A stretch of 64,000 nt of DNA from Alitabrizicola rongguiensis (GCF_021491355.1 NZ_JAKENF010000002.1:496001-560000); one strand, 5' to 3'; counted from the first letter of the stretch, positions 8,717 through 17,679 are shown. Notes: generated from the sequence alone by a model not told the origin. Translations and numbers: made by a program.

Positions 8717-9745
8717 ATGACGAAAACCGCGGCCGTGATCCTGTCGGTCTGTTTGCCAGCTGGCCTTGGCGCAGGTCCCGCCGATGCGATGAGCTACGAG
8801 GTTTCGACCGATGCCGAGAGCGGCCGGGTCATCCTGCATGCCTCGGGCACGATCACGCCCGACGATTTCGCGCTTTTCCCCGAGGCGTTGTTCAAGTCGC
8901 TGGTCGCCATGGCGCCCGACAGCCCCTACCGCCCGCTTCTGGTCCTCGAGTCAGGCGGCGGCGAGCCGGGCACGGCAATGATTCTGGGCCGCACCGTGCG
9001 CGAGGCGGGACTTGACACCCTGGTCCCCGCCGGAGACGTCGGCTGCCATTCGGCCTGCACGCTTATGTTCCTGGGCGGGGTAAAGCGGAAAGTCGAGGGT
9101 GACTTCGGCATCCATGCGGCGCGCTATGAAAATGATGTCGTGGTGCCCTCCGAAGAGGCGCTGGCCCAGCAATTCGACCTGCAATCCTTTGCCGTGGACC
9201 AGATCGCCTATGCGCGAGAGATGATCGGCGACGACCGGATGATCCGCGCGGCGCTGCAGGTGGGCTCGACCAACACCGCCCTGGTCGCCGACCCGGATCT
9301 GGCGAACTGGGGGATCATCACGACCGCGCTGCGGCCATCGCAATATCTGCCCGTTGTGGAAGGACGGCTGGCCTCCTGCGCGGCAGCCGGGGCCGGGCCG
9401 GCTGATGAGGCAGAAGCCTGGCTGTGCACCGAGGTCGATCTGGCGCGCATCTATCGCCAGATCGAACTGGTGACGGCGGCATTGTCGGGCGACGAACGGG
9501 CAGATGACGATATGGCCCAGACCGAACGCTTCGAGGCCAACTGGCGGTCCTGCGCGGGGGTGCGATTCAGCGATGCCCTGCCCGAGGCGATGGAACTGGC
9601 CCGCACCGTGGCTCCCGACCGGCGCGTCCCTGCCTGTATCGGCGCGGCGCTGACAGCCCGACTTGACCAGTTGACTGCGATCCAGACCTATCTGAAGGTG
9701 ATCGACAGCCAGCCAGCCCTCGGCGGCTGGGTGCCCGAGGACTGA
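8717..9745 (+). CDS. Periplasmic ClpP/crotonase-fold protein (COG3904-like)
   Basis: A 342-residue exported protein with a signal peptide ('MTKTAAVILSVCLPAGLGAGPADA'). The central region carries the ClpP/SppA-like segment 'LESGGGEPGTAMILGRTVRE' and the 'CHSACTLMFLGG' motif, in which the Ser between the cysteines is the usual nucleophile position of this family, then 'FGIHAARY'. About 150 residues after the fold are helical and unassigned. Proteolytic activity is not established for these proteins. The ATG at 8717 is preceded by a 'tggggga' ribosome site. It is divergent from rpsA and convergent with the SDR gene downstream. Confidence 0.7.
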   Translation: MTKTAAVILSVCLPAGLGAGPADAMSYEVSTDAESGRVILHASGTITPDDFALFPEALFKSLVAMAPDSPYRPLLVLESGGGEPGTAMILGRTVREAGLDTLVPAGDVGCHSACTLMFLGGVKRKVEGDFGIHAARYENDVVVPSEEALAQQFDLQSFAVDQIAYAREMIGDDRMIRAALQVGSTNTALVADPDLANWGIITTALRPSQYLPVVEGRLASCAAAGAGPADEAEAWLCTEVDLARIYRQIELVTAALSGDERADDDMAQTERFEANWRSCAGVRFSDALPEAMELARTVAPDRRVPACIGAALTARLDQLTAIQTYLKVIDSQPALGGWVPED

Positions 9746-9762
9746 TCGCCCCGGGGGCCGGA

Positions 9763-10539
9763 TCACGGCATAAGCTGTCCGCCATTCACCTCGATCACCT
9801 GGCCGACGATGTAGGGAGAAAGGACCGCCGAGGCGAGGAACAGGTAGGCACCCACGCAGTCCTCTACCGTTCCGAGCCGGCCCTGGGGAATGGTCGCAAG
9901 CTGCGCCTTGAGTTGCGCCTCCGTCGAATAGCGTTCGTGAAACGGCGTCTCGATTACCCCCGGGGCGACCGCGTTGACCCGGATGCCAAAGGGGATCAGT
10001 TCCTTCGCCATGCCGCGCGTCACGTTGTGCACGAAGGCCTTGGACGCGCCGTAAAGCCCTGCCCCGCCGCTCGCCCCATTTCGCGCCGCAACCGAAGTGG
10101 TGTTGATGATGAACCCACCTCCTGCCGCCTTGATCGGCGCGATGGCCGCCTGCGACGCCACGATCACGGACCGGGCGTTGAGGTCCATGATCTCGTCGTA
10201 ATCGGCCTCACGCGCCTCGGCATAGGGCACGCGTCGAACCATGCCGCCCGCGTTGTTGATGAGGCCATCAAGGCCGCCAAATGCCCGCACGGCCTGCTCC
10301 ACCGCGTCGCGCGCGCCCGCTCCCGTCGAAACATCCGCACGGATCAGCCGGACCTTGCCCTGCCCCGCCTCGATCTCGGCTGCAATTTTTTCCGCCGCCT
10401 CGACACTTGCGTTGTAGTGCAGCCCCACCCGTGCCCCTTGGGCGGCGAATGCACGCGCGACGGCGGCGCCAATACCGGTCGAAGCTCCCGTAACAAGAAC
10501 CGCCTTGCCTTCCAGATCAGGTATCCGAAGCCTTGTCAT
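9763..10539 (-). CDS. SDR-family oxidoreductase
   Basis: The 258-residue classical short-chain dehydrogenase/reductase has the cofactor motif 'TGASTGIG', the structural 'NNAG', the catalytic Ser in '[10 protein letters not shown]' and the 'YGASK' active site. An 'HYNAS' sequence after the second beta strand replaces the acidic residue that favours NAD, so NADP(H) is likely. The start ATG overlaps the cmk stop (ATGA), so it is translationally coupled to cmk. Substrate unknown; the family includes 3-oxoacyl-ACP reductase-like and sugar dehydrogenases. Confidence 0.88.
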   Translation of the reverse strand: MTRLRIPDLEGKAVLVTGASTGIGAAVARAFAAQGARVGLHYNASVEAAEKIAAEIEAGQGKVRLIRADVSTGAGARDAVEQAVRAFGGLDGLINNAGGMVRRVPYAEAREADYDEIMDLNARSVIVASQAAIAPIKAAGGGFIINTTSVAARNGASGGAGLYGASKAFVHNVTRGMAKELIPFGIRVNAVAPGVIETPFHERYSTEAQLKAQLATIPQGRLGTVEDCVGAYLFLASAVLSPYIVGQVIEVNGGQLMP

Positions 10540-11150
10540 CCCGCCCCGCCCTTTGCCAAAGCCACCTCTACGATCGATATGGCGCGGGCGACCGCGCTGT
10601 CGATATCCATCTCGGATGTATCGAGGGTTATGGCATCCTCTGCCGGCTTCAGCGGAGCGTCGGCCCTGCCCATGTCGCGGGCGTCGCGGTCGCGCACCTC
10701 GGCCAGCATCGCGTCGTAGCTCAGAGGCGCCGCCTCTCCGCCGAGCTCCAGCCAGCGCCGCCGCGCCCGCACCTCGGGCGAGGCGGTGACGAAGAGCTTC
10801 ACCTCGGCCTCGGGGCAAATCACCGTGCCGATGTCGCGCCCGTCCAGCACGGCGCCCCCCACGGCCCGTGCCCGGCGCCGCTGGAAATCGAACAGGGCGG
10901 CGCGGACCTCCGGGATGACAGCCACCCTGCTCGCCGCCTGTCCCGCTTCGGCCGTGCGCAAGTCCTCGCGCGCCAGGTCTGCTGCCCCTAGCCCGCGCGC
11001 CGCATCGACCGGATCGCCCCCTTTTGCTCCCACTGCCCGGTAGAGAAGGCCCGTATCCAGGTGCGAAAAGCCGAACCGCTCCGCAATGGCACGTCCGATC
11101 GTTCCCTTGCCCGATGCCGCCGGCCCGTCGATCGCCACCGTGAAGATCAT
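10536..11150 (-). CDS. cmk: Cytidylate kinase
   Basis: The 204-residue kinase phosphorylates CMP and dCMP for nucleic acid synthesis. The P-loop '[12 protein letters not shown]' is near the N-terminus, followed by '[12 protein letters not shown]', the CMP-binding '[12 protein letters not shown]' and the lid-region '[19 protein letters not shown]'. At about 204 residues it is the shorter alphaproteobacterial form. The ATG at 11150 has an AAGGAGGA site; the frame continues upstream without conservation. The SDR gene overlaps its stop, and rpsA lies further downstream on the same strand. Confidence 0.96.
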   Translation of the reverse strand: MIFTVAIDGPAASGKGTIGRAIAERFGFSHLDTGLLYRAVGAKGGDPVDAARGLGAADLAREDLRTAEAGQAASRVAVIPEVRAALFDFQRRRARAVGGAVLDGRDIGTVICPEAEVKLFVTASPEVRARRRWLELGGEAAPLSYDAMLAEVRDRDARDMGRADAPLKPAEDAITLDTSEMDIDSAVARAISIVEVALAKGGAG

Positions 11151-11217
11151 CCGCTCCTCCTTGCGCCGGCTGACCTTGTTGCCCAAGGATGGAGCCCTGT
11201 CAAACCGCGAGGGACCG

Positions 11218-11655
11218 ATGATCACCGGCGCACCGCCTCGAACCTGGGCGATGGGCATGCCCGAATTCCTCGTCACTGATCTGGACGAAAGCCTCGCCTT
11301 CTGGCGCGGTGTCCTCGGCTTCCGCATCGCCTACTCCCGGCCCGAGCAGCAATTTGTCTATCTCGAGCATCCCGATGGCGCACAGGCGATGATGTATCCG
11401 CGCGACGGTGCCTGGGAGACCGGCCCGATGGAGCGCCCCTTCGGCCGTGGCGTGGTGTTTCAGGTCTATGTTCACGATGTCGATGCGCTGGCCCGGACCG
11501 TCGCCGCGGCGGGCGTGCCCCTCTATGTGGCACTTCGAGAACGCTGGCGCCACTGGGGCGACAGGCTGGGCGGCCAGCGGGAATTCCTCGTGCAGGACCC
11601 CGACGGCTATCTGGTGATGGTCGCCCAGAGGATTGGCGAACGTCCCCTCGACTAG
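11218..11655 (+). CDS. VOC-family (glyoxalase/bleomycin-resistance fold) protein
   Basis: The 145-residue protein contains '[22 protein letters not shown]', an acidic residue in the '[10 protein letters not shown]' strand and a C-terminal '[21 protein letters not shown]'-like strand-turn-strand, matching a two-module VOC fold of the bleomycin-resistance-like branch. Enzymatic activity cannot be assigned. The ATG at 11218 follows a 'gagggacc' site; the longer frame to 11086 runs into the divergent cmk start. It converges on aroA across an intergenic multi-hairpin repeat. Confidence 0.75.
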   Translation: MITGAPPRTWAMGMPEFLVTDLDESLAFWRGVLGFRIAYSRPEQQFVYLEHPDGAQAMMYPRDGAWETGPMERPFGRGVVFQVYVHDVDALARTVAAAGVPLYVALRERWRHWGDRLGGQREFLVQDPDGYLVMVAQRIGERPLD

Positions 11656-11659
11656 CGGC

Positions 11660-11735
11660 GCCGGGTTTCTTCTTTTGAAAAAGCAACCCGGGGGGTGAGC
11701 CCAAGGGCGCGAGGGGGCAGCGCCCCCTTCTGCCT
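11660..11735 (-). repeat. Intergenic multi-hairpin element, copy A (3' of aroA)
   Basis: On the minus strand, starting 20 bases after the aroA stop, there is a GGGGGC-GCT-GCCCCC hairpin, a short second inverted repeat (GCCC/GGGC), a 'TCACCCCCC' segment and then a wide hairpin (CCGGGTT with AACCCGG) whose loop holds a T run and AAGAAGAAA. Copies B (44515-44600) and C (54975-55055) share this order. Here it lies between convergent genes, so it may also stop the plus-strand VOC transcript. It is probably a transcript-end or mRNA-stabilising element. Confidence 0.7.
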
Positions 11736-11746
11736 GACCCACGGCG

Positions 11747-13090
11747 TCAGCGGCGGACGAGGTCCGCGCCCAGCCCCTTCATCAAGCCTTCAAAGACCGG
11801 AAAGCTGGTCAAGATGGGCGAGGCGTCATCCACGCCGACCGGTTGCTTCGCCGCCATCCCGCAGACAAGGAAGCTCATAGCGATCCGATGGTCGAGATGG
11901 GTCTTCGCCGTCGCGCCGCCCGGAACGCCACCCGCGCCTAGGCCGTGGACGATCAGCGTGTCATCGTCCTCCTCAACACGCACCCCACAGGCCTCAAGCC
12001 CGCGCGCCATGGCGTCGATCCGGTCGCTTTCCTTGACGCGCAGTTCCTTCACCCCGCGCATCACCGTCTTGCCTTCGGCAAAAGCCGCGACGACCGACAG
12101 GATCGGGTATTCATCGATCATCGAGGGCGCCCGCTCCGGCGGCACCTCAATTCCCTTGAGGCTGCTGGCCCGCACCCGCAGGTCCGCCACAGGCTCGCCG
12201 CCTTCTTCGCGCGGGTTCTGGAATTCAATGTCGGCCCCCATCTCGACCAGCGTGATGTAAAGGCCATTGCGAGTCAGGTTCTGGCTGACGCCGGGCACGA
12301 GGATGTCCGACCCTTCGACAATCAGTGCGGCACAGACCGGAAATGCGGCCGAGGACGGGTCGCGCGGAACGGCGACTGTCTGCGGCTTGAGCTCCGGCCG
12401 GCCCGTCAGCGTGATGACGTGGCCCTCGGCCGTCTTTTCGACCGACAGTTTCGCACCGAAACCCAGCAGCATCCGTTCCGAATGGTCGCGGGTCGGTTCC
12501 TTCTCGATCACCACGGTCTCGCCAGGGGCATTAAGGCCGGCGAGCAGCACCGCCGATTTCACCTGGGCCGAGGCGACCGGCAGCGTGTAGCGCACCGGCA
12601 CCGGATCGGCCGCGCCAACGATGGTCATCGGTAGCCGGCCGCCCTGCCGTCCGAAGGCGCGCGCGCCGAACAGCGACAGGGGATCGGTCACCCGGCCCAT
12701 CGGCCGCTTGCGCAGCGAGGCATCGCCAGTGAATGTTGCGGTGATCGCGGTCGTCGCCATCGTCCCCATGATAAGCCGCACGCCGGTGCCGGAATTGCCG
12801 CAGTCGATCACATCGGCCGGTTCAGAGAATCCGCCCACCCCCACGCCATTCACCGACCAGCTTCCGGGACCATGTTGCGTGACCTCGGCCCCGAAGGCGC
12901 GCATCGCCTTGGCGGTGTCGAGCACATCCTGCCCTTCCAGAAGGCCGGTGATCTTCGTCTCGCCCACGGCCATCGCCCCGAAGATCAGGGCTCTATGGCT
13001 GATCGACTTGTCGCCCGGCACCTCGGCGCGGCCCTTGAGCGGGCCCGAGCGGCGGGCGGTCATCGGTTCGGGCGTGGCGTGGCCGGACAT
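11747..13090 (-). CDS. aroA: 3-phosphoshikimate 1-carboxyvinyltransferase (EPSP synthase), class II
   Basis: The 447-residue enzyme joins PEP to shikimate-3-phosphate in the aromatic pathway. The N-terminal '[14 protein letters not shown]', '[11 protein letters not shown]', '[15 protein letters not shown]', '[11 protein letters not shown]', '[12 protein letters not shown]' and 'LRVKESDRI' blocks follow the class II (CP4-type) pattern closely. At the position where the glyphosate-tolerant CP4 enzyme has Ala100, this one has Gly101 (in '[10 protein letters not shown]'), as most EPSP synthases do. The ATG at 13090 is the family start; the frame continues to 13207 without conservation. A repeat element follows the stop. 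Confidence 0.96.
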   Translation of the reverse strand: MSGHATPEPMTARRSGPLKGRAEVPGDKSISHRALIFGAMAVGETKITGLLEGQDVLDTAKAMRAFGAEVTQHGPGSWSVNGVGVGGFSEPADVIDCGNSGTGVRLIMGTMATTAITATFTGDASLRKRPMGRVTDPLSLFGARAFGRQGGRLPMTIVGAADPVPVRYTLPVASAQVKSAVLLAGLNAPGETVVIEKEPTRDHSERMLLGFGAKLSVEKTAEGHVITLTGRPELKPQTVAVPRDPSSAAFPVCAALIVEGSDILVPGVSQNLTRNGLYITLVEMGADIEFQNPREEGGEPVADLRVRASSLKGIEVPPERAPSMIDEYPILSVVAAFAEGKTVMRGVKELRVKESDRIDAMARGLEACGVRVEEDDDTLIVHGLGAGGVPGGATAKTHLDHRIAMSFLVCGMAAKQPVGVDDASPILTSFPVFEGLMKGLGADLVRR

Positions 13091-13278
13091 GGAAACCTCG
13101 GTTGTTGGCGCGGCGTGAGGCTTACCCAATGCCGTCGCGGCGGTCCAGCGCCAACCTGCCGGTGAATGCCCGCGGAACTGGGCGATAAGTGACAGCCTGT
13201 CGGCCACGGGCCTGACCGCCGGTCCTCGCCTTTGTGACGAAAACCTCCCTGCCCCGTGGCCTTCGCCGCCCGGAAGGG

Positions 13279-14271
13279 TCAGGTCGATGCGTGGAGGATG
13301 GCGCGCCCGCGTCCCTGCCGTTTGGCCTCGTATAGCGCGGCATCGGCATCGGCGAGCATCCGGTCGGACAGGACGCAGTCGTAACCGGTCGACGCCGCCA
13401 TGCCGATGCTGGCAGAGACCCGCGTCGAAACTCCCTGAAAATCCATCGGCTCCTCCAGCCGCGCGATGATGCGAGCAGAGATGAGTTGCAGCCGCTCGGC
13501 ATCGACGAGTCCGGGCAACAAGATGACGAATTCGTCGCCGCCGACCCTCGCCACCGTGTCGCCGGCACGCGTCTGCGCCCGCAGAACGCCCGCCACGCTG
13601 CGCAGGACATGATCGCCAGCCGCGTGGCCGAGCGTGTCGTTCACTGCCTTGAACCAGTCGAGGTCCAGATGCATGAGGCCGAACGGCTGCCCGCGCGTCA
13701 CCAGCTCCGCCAGGGCAAGATCAAGCGCCCGACGGTTGCGCAGGCCGGTCAGTGTATCGGTCATCGCCCGTTCTTCCGCCTCAGACCGGGCGCCTTCCAG
13801 GCGGCGATTCATGGCGCGCAACTCGCCCATCACGGCCGTCTTGGCCTCGATCAGGTACAGAAGCTCCATCGCGAGGTCGGTCGGCGCGAAATCCGCATCC
13901 GTAAGGTCGTGGTCGCGCACGGCTTCCGCAACCGTGATGCCCAAAGAAAGATTCAGCAGCAGCCCCTGACCTGCCTGCAGTGGAACGGCAAGGCCGCGAA
14001 GCGAGGTCCTGCCTTCACCGCGACGAACCAGATGCAGGCGGTCGCCTGTCCGCGCTGCGAGCGCAGCCATGTCGGCGATGTTCCCCGGACGGCCAACCTC
14101 GAACAGCGCAAAGAACTCCTGCCCGACGGCATCCTCGGGCAGAAGCTTGGCCAGCGTCGGTCCGACTTGGGCGATACGCCCGGTCTCGGTCAGCCAAAGA
14201 AACATCGGCATCAGCCGGGCCATCGAGCCAATGTCGAGCATCAGGCCCGTCAGGGTCATGCCGCCGTCCAT
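13279..14271 (-). CDS. Diguanylate cyclase with H-NOX-associated sensor domain
   Basis: A 330-residue protein. Residues about 15-120 resemble the PAS-like H-NOXA (HNOBA) domain ('[22 protein letters not shown]', '[12 protein letters not shown]'), residues 135-168 form a coiled coil, and residues about 168-328 are a complete GGDEF domain ('[12 protein letters not shown]', '[14 protein letters not shown]', active-site 'GGDEF'). A product-inhibition RxxD site ('RAGD') lies five residues before GGDEF, so it should make c-di-GMP with feedback control. Its start lies one base after the stop of the H-NOX-like gene upstream, implying coupled synthesis and a two-protein signalling unit. No EAL domain is present. 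Confidence 0.88.
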   Translation of the reverse strand: MDGGMTLTGLMLDIGSMARLMPMFLWLTETGRIAQVGPTLAKLLPEDAVGQEFFALFEVGRPGNIADMAALAARTGDRLHLVRRGEGRTSLRGLAVPLQAGQGLLLNLSLGITVAEAVRDHDLTDADFAPTDLAMELLYLIEAKTAVMGELRAMNRRLEGARSEAEERAMTDTLTGLRNRRALDLALAELVTRGQPFGLMHLDLDWFKAVNDTLGHAAGDHVLRSVAGVLRAQTRAGDTVARVGGDEFVILLPGLVDAERLQLISARIIARLEEPMDFQGVSTRVSASIGMAASTGYDCVLSDRMLADADAALYEAKRQGRGRAILHAST

Positions 14272-14272
14272 G

Positions 14273-14857
14273 TCAGGAGATCCCGGCCAGATCGAAGCGC
14301 CGCCCTTCCGAGAAGGTCAGGTCGAGAAGATCGATTCGGATGATTTCGCCTTCGGGCCATGCCCCCTCATGCTCCAGGATGGCAAGGCTACCGTAATCGT
14401 CGGCCATCGCGCGCAGAAGCCCAAGTATGACATGCCCCGTGCCGATGAGCGGAGACTTGCACATCAGGCGAAAGCGGTCTGACCTTTGCTCGCTCAGGGC
14501 GAGTTGCGGCAACACCAGCTCCGGCAGCGCCATGCGGGCCCGATCGGGCAGGTCGTCGAGCGAGTGCAGGAAATCGACAAAGCCGGTTCCGCCAAAGCGC
14601 AAAAGCCGGCGCAGCCGCTCCAGTTCGGGATGGGAGACGAGATAGGTTCCAAGATCCTCCAGCAAGGCATCGCGAGGGCGGTCCAAACGCTGCGCCGCCG
14701 CCGCGACGACACGGTCGGTCAGGCTATCTTCGTAATCGAGAAGCGCCTCGAAGCCATCGGGACCAAGTCCGGCGCGTGCGGCAACATCCAGCCAGACAGC
14801 CTCGCCATAGGTGCGACGAAGAAAGCCCTGAATAGAGCGGTTGAGCAACCCATGCAT
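14273..14857 (-). CDS. H-NOX-fold (HNOB) protein lacking the heme ligands
   Basis: The 194-residue protein aligns along its length with H-NOX domains ('MHGLLNRSIQGFLRRTYGEAVW' at the N-terminus, 'GFVDFLHSLDDL' before the proximal helix, 'LPELVLP', 'GLLRAMADDYG'). Where H-NOX proteins have the heme-ligating His ('LDxLH') this one has Pro104 ('LDDLP'), and the YxSxR heme-propionate motif reads Cys133-Lys-Ser-Pro-Leu137. The Pro codon was checked on the nucleotide sequence (14546-14548). It is therefore unlikely to bind heme in the usual way and so unlikely to sense NO through heme. It is directly upstream of the diguanylate cyclase, the usual partner of H-NOX sensors. Confidence 0.8.
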   Translation of the reverse strand: MHGLLNRSIQGFLRRTYGEAVWLDVAARAGLGPDGFEALLDYEDSLTDRVVAAAAQRLDRPRDALLEDLGTYLVSHPELERLRRLLRFGGTGFVDFLHSLDDLPDRARMALPELVLPQLALSEQRSDRFRLMCKSPLIGTGHVILGLLRAMADDYGSLAILEHEGAWPEGEIIRIDLLDLTFSEGRRFDLAGIS

Positions 14858-14973
14858 CTGCGCATCCCCGGTGTTTCGGGAAGGCTAGGTTTCGCGGGTT
14901 AACACAGAGGTAATCCGACCCCGGGGCATCCGGCCTGTCGCGAGCAGAATGCTACGAATTCTACTAGATAGGC

Positions 14974-16530
14974 TCAGAAATCGGTGGGCGCGCCGCCCTC
15001 CTGTTTTCGCCGCGCCACGAAGCGGCGCAGTTCCTCCAGGTGGTCACCGTTGATCGGTGGCGGTTCGAACTCGGCGAGAATCGCCTTGTAGATGCGGTGC
15101 GCCCGTTCGGGCGTCTCGACCGCGCCATCCAGTTGCCAGGCCTCGTAGTTGCGCCAGTCCGACACGAAGGGAGAATAGAAGGCGGTGGTGTAGCGCTCCT
15201 GCGTGTGCTGGCAGCCGAAATAATGGCCGTTTGGACCGACTTCTCGGATGGCGTCGAAGGCAAGGTCGTCTTCGGTCGTGGACCAGGTCGCCTCTTCGAA
15301 ATAGCGCTGGATCATCTGCAGCACTTCGCAGTCCATCACGAACTTTTCGGGGCTGGCGATAAGACCGCCCTCAAGCCAGCCGGCGGCGTGGTAGACCATG
15401 TTGGTGCCCGAGGTGACGGCGGCCCAGAGGCTGTTCGAGGTTTCCCACATCGCCTGCGCATCCGGGACGTTGGCGGCACAGACACCCGAGGACCGCATCG
15501 GCAGCTTGTAGAACCGCGCCAGCTGCCCGGTCATCTGGGTCGCGCGCATGTATTCTGGCGTGCCGAAGGCCGGCGCGCCAGATTTCATGTCCACGTTCGA
15601 GGTGAAGGTGCCGATCGCCACCGGGCAGCCCGGATTGATGTATTGCAGGAGCGCGATCGCGGCGAGGCCCTCGGCCAGAGACAGCGCCACTGCCCCCGAC
15701 ATGGTGACGGGCGCCATCGCGCCGGCCAGCGTGAAGGGCGTAACCACCACCGGCTGCCCACGCCGCGCAAGGCGCATCGCGCCGTCCAGCATCGGGAAGT
15801 CGTGCTTCAGCGGTGAGACCGAGTTGATGTTGGTATACATCCGCGGCTTGGCGCGGAACTCGTCCTCGGACAATCCGCCAGCGATGCGGACCATCTCCAT
15901 CACGTCCTCGACCCGCTCGGCGCCCAGAGAGTAGGCGTGACAAACCTTGTCGGTCAGCGTCAGCTTCTCGAAGAGGCAGTCGAGATGGCGGATCGAGGGG
16001 TGGATGTCGATCGGCTCCACTGGGTAGCCGCCGGCAATGTGGATGCAGTTGAAGTACTGCGTCAGCTTCATGAAGTCCTTGAACGTCTCGAAATCGCCCG
16101 ACCGCTTGCCGCGTTCGAGGTCCCAGGAATTCGGCGGGGACGAGACGTTGACGAAGACCATCTTCTTGCCGCCCATCACGATCTCGCGCTCGGGGTTGCG
16201 AGGCGTGATGGTGAAGCTGGCCGGGGCGTGGCCCAGCATTTCCATGACGAAGGCCTCGTCCATCCGGACATTGGTACCGTCGACCTTGCAGCCGGCCTTC
16301 TTCAGGATCGTCACGGCTTCGGGGTTCAGGAACTCGATGCCGATGTCGCGCAGGATGCGCATCGTGGTGCGATGGACCGCCATAACGCCGTCATGGTCGA
16401 GCGGTTCGGTCGGCCGGTCGGGGTTCTCGGGGATGCGCCACGGCATCTGCTCGATGGCCGCGGACCCTGCGCGCTGCTTGTTGCCCGCCCGTCCCCCGGC
16501 CCGCTTGCGCCGGCCTGCATCATCGTTCAT
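14974..16530 (-). CDS. MttB-family (trimethylamine/betaine) methyltransferase, non-pyrrolysine
   Basis: The 518-residue product belongs to the COG5598 family: an N-terminal basic tail, 'MRILRDIGIEFLNPEAV', 'HPSIRHLDCLFEKL', 'PVVVTPFTLAGAMAPVT', 'GCPVAIGTFTSNVDMKSGAPAFGTPE' and 'EVGPNGHYFGCQHTQERY'. It is read without an in-frame UAG, so it is a pyrrolysine-free homologue of the kind that, where tested, demethylates glycine betaine or other quaternary amines and passes the methyl group to a corrinoid protein. No corrinoid protein or reactivase gene is adjacent. Start 16530 is set by a GGCGGAG site. Substrate is not determined. Confidence 0.85.
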   Translation of the reverse strand: MNDDAGRRKRAGGRAGNKQRAGSAAIEQMPWRIPENPDRPTEPLDHDGVMAVHRTTMRILRDIGIEFLNPEAVTILKKAGCKVDGTNVRMDEAFVMEMLGHAPASFTITPRNPEREIVMGGKKMVFVNVSSPPNSWDLERGKRSGDFETFKDFMKLTQYFNCIHIAGGYPVEPIDIHPSIRHLDCLFEKLTLTDKVCHAYSLGAERVEDVMEMVRIAGGLSEDEFRAKPRMYTNINSVSPLKHDFPMLDGAMRLARRGQPVVVTPFTLAGAMAPVTMSGAVALSLAEGLAAIALLQYINPGCPVAIGTFTSNVDMKSGAPAFGTPEYMRATQMTGQLARFYKLPMRSSGVCAANVPDAQAMWETSNSLWAAVTSGTNMVYHAAGWLEGGLIASPEKFVMDCEVLQMIQRYFEEATWSTTEDDLAFDAIREVGPNGHYFGCQHTQERYTTAFYSPFVSDWRNYEAWQLDGAVETPERAHRIYKAILAEFEPPPINGDHLEELRRFVARRKQEGGAPTDF

Positions 16531-16598
16531 CGCTTCACTCCGCCTGATGCGCGTCTTTCCCAGACATTGGCGCAAGGATGACGGGCGAGACGAGTACT

Positions 16599-17333
16599 TT
16601 ACGACGCAACTGCGTCGTTTTTGGCATGAGCGCGCGCTGACGGGCGCTGCTGATCGTCGATCCAGGCCGGAAGGTCGCCGATGCTGGGCAGAACCGCTTC
16701 GGCGAGATGGGCCAGATCCTCATGCTCCGCCGGCCCGGTCAGCACGCCGATCGGCCGCATTCCGGCGGCCTTGCCGGCGACAAGATCATGGGTGCTGTCA
16801 CCCACCATCAGCACCTGCCCGGGCGCGACGCCCTGCGCATGGGCAAAGGCCAGAAGCATCCCCGGCGCGGGCTTGGCCCCATGGCCGGAATCGCTGCCGG
16901 CGATGAAATCGAACAGTTCCTCGACGCCGTGCGCAGAGAGATGCGCCCGCGCGGCCTCTTCCACGTCGTTCGTCGCCAGGCCGATCCGCAGGCCACGCTC
17001 GCGCAGCTGCAACAGAAGCAGTTCCAGAGGAACAGCCGGCACCATCTCGGCCTCGACGGCAAGCTGGTTGAAACGGGCAATCAGCGCTTCGTGCGTCGCG
17101 CCGGGAAGATGCGGCAGGACAGTCTCGGCGATCTCGTAGCTGGTCGACGTCACGACCGGGCTGTGCGGCGCGAAGACATCCGTCACAAGATCATAACCAA
17201 GCGCGGCGGCCATCGCATCGGCATGGGCCTCGTCTTGCGCGAATTCATCGAGCATGCTGCGCGTCCAGCGGCCCCAGCTCTTGCGGAAGTCGAAAAGCGT
17301 GCCGTCCTTGTCGAAGAGAACGCCCTTGATCAT
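16599..17333 (-). CDS. HAD-family phosphatase (Gph-like)
   Basis: A 244-residue HAD hydrolase: motif I 'FDKDGTLFD' with the nucleophile and acid/base Asp pair, motif II 'GLATND', a Lys in 'GAKPAPGML' and motif IV 'MVGDSTHDLVAG'. A helical cap lies between motifs I and II. This is the phosphoglycolate/beta-phosphoglucomutase subgroup layout, but substrate cannot be assigned. The ATG at 17333 starts the conserved fold; the frame to 17426 is not conserved. Confidence 0.82.
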   Translation of the reverse strand: MIKGVLFDKDGTLFDFRKSWGRWTRSMLDEFAQDEAHADAMAAALGYDLVTDVFAPHSPVVTSTSYEIAETVLPHLPGATHEALIARFNQLAVEAEMVPAVPLELLLLQLRERGLRIGLATNDVEEAARAHLSAHGVEELFDFIAGSDSGHGAKPAPGMLLAFAHAQGVAPGQVLMVGDSTHDLVAGKAAGMRPIGVLTGPAEHEDLAHLAEAVLPSIGDLPAWIDDQQRPSARAHAKNDAVAS

Positions 17334-17400
17334 CGCTTGCTTACCTGGCGCCGACTGAGAATGCGGGCACCCTACCCGCACGGCCAGCAATTGCAATCCA

Positions 17401-17679
17401 TCAGGTCCAGTTCCGCCCGGCTTCACCCAGAAGCATCAGATGCGCCTGCATGGGCTCGGAATAGGGTAGCCCTGCCTCATCGCAGAAAGCGGTCACCCTG
17501 GCATCCTCTTGCAGCAGGAACTCGAGGACCGACCGCAGGAACGCCGGCTGTGACGCGGCCTGCCGCAAATCGGCAGGCGAGGCACCGGTCGCGGCAAGAA
17601 AGGCCGGCAGAAGCTCGTGTTGCGACGCGATCCAGCCCAGGGCCCGAATTGCCAGCATCTCGGCAGAATCATGCTTCAC
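17401..17679 (-). CDS. DUF3572 family protein
   Basis: A short alphaproteobacterial family with 'AIRALGWIASQHELLPAFLAATGASPADLR' and 'ARVTAFCDEAGLPY' signatures; role unknown. I prefer the GTG at 17679 because GGGAG lies 11 bases upstream and family members usually begin with a Met-Lys-x-Asp sequence as here; the ATG at 17697 lacks a ribosome site. Product 92 residues. It is divergent from the PleD-like cyclase gene. Confidence 0.75.
   Translation of the reverse strand: MKHDSAEMLAIRALGWIASQHELLPAFLAATGASPADLRQAASQPAFLRSVLEFLLQEDARVTAFCDEAGLPYSEPMQAHLMLLGEAGRNWT

Noticed and set aside
13091-13278. Searched for a small gene or terminator between aroA and the cyclase gene
   Set aside because: No frame with a ribosome site, and no hairpin with a T run could be seen.
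14974-16530. Possible pyrrolysine codon in the MttB-like gene
   Set aside because: The 518-codon frame is continuous without an internal TAG, and the product spans the normal family length.
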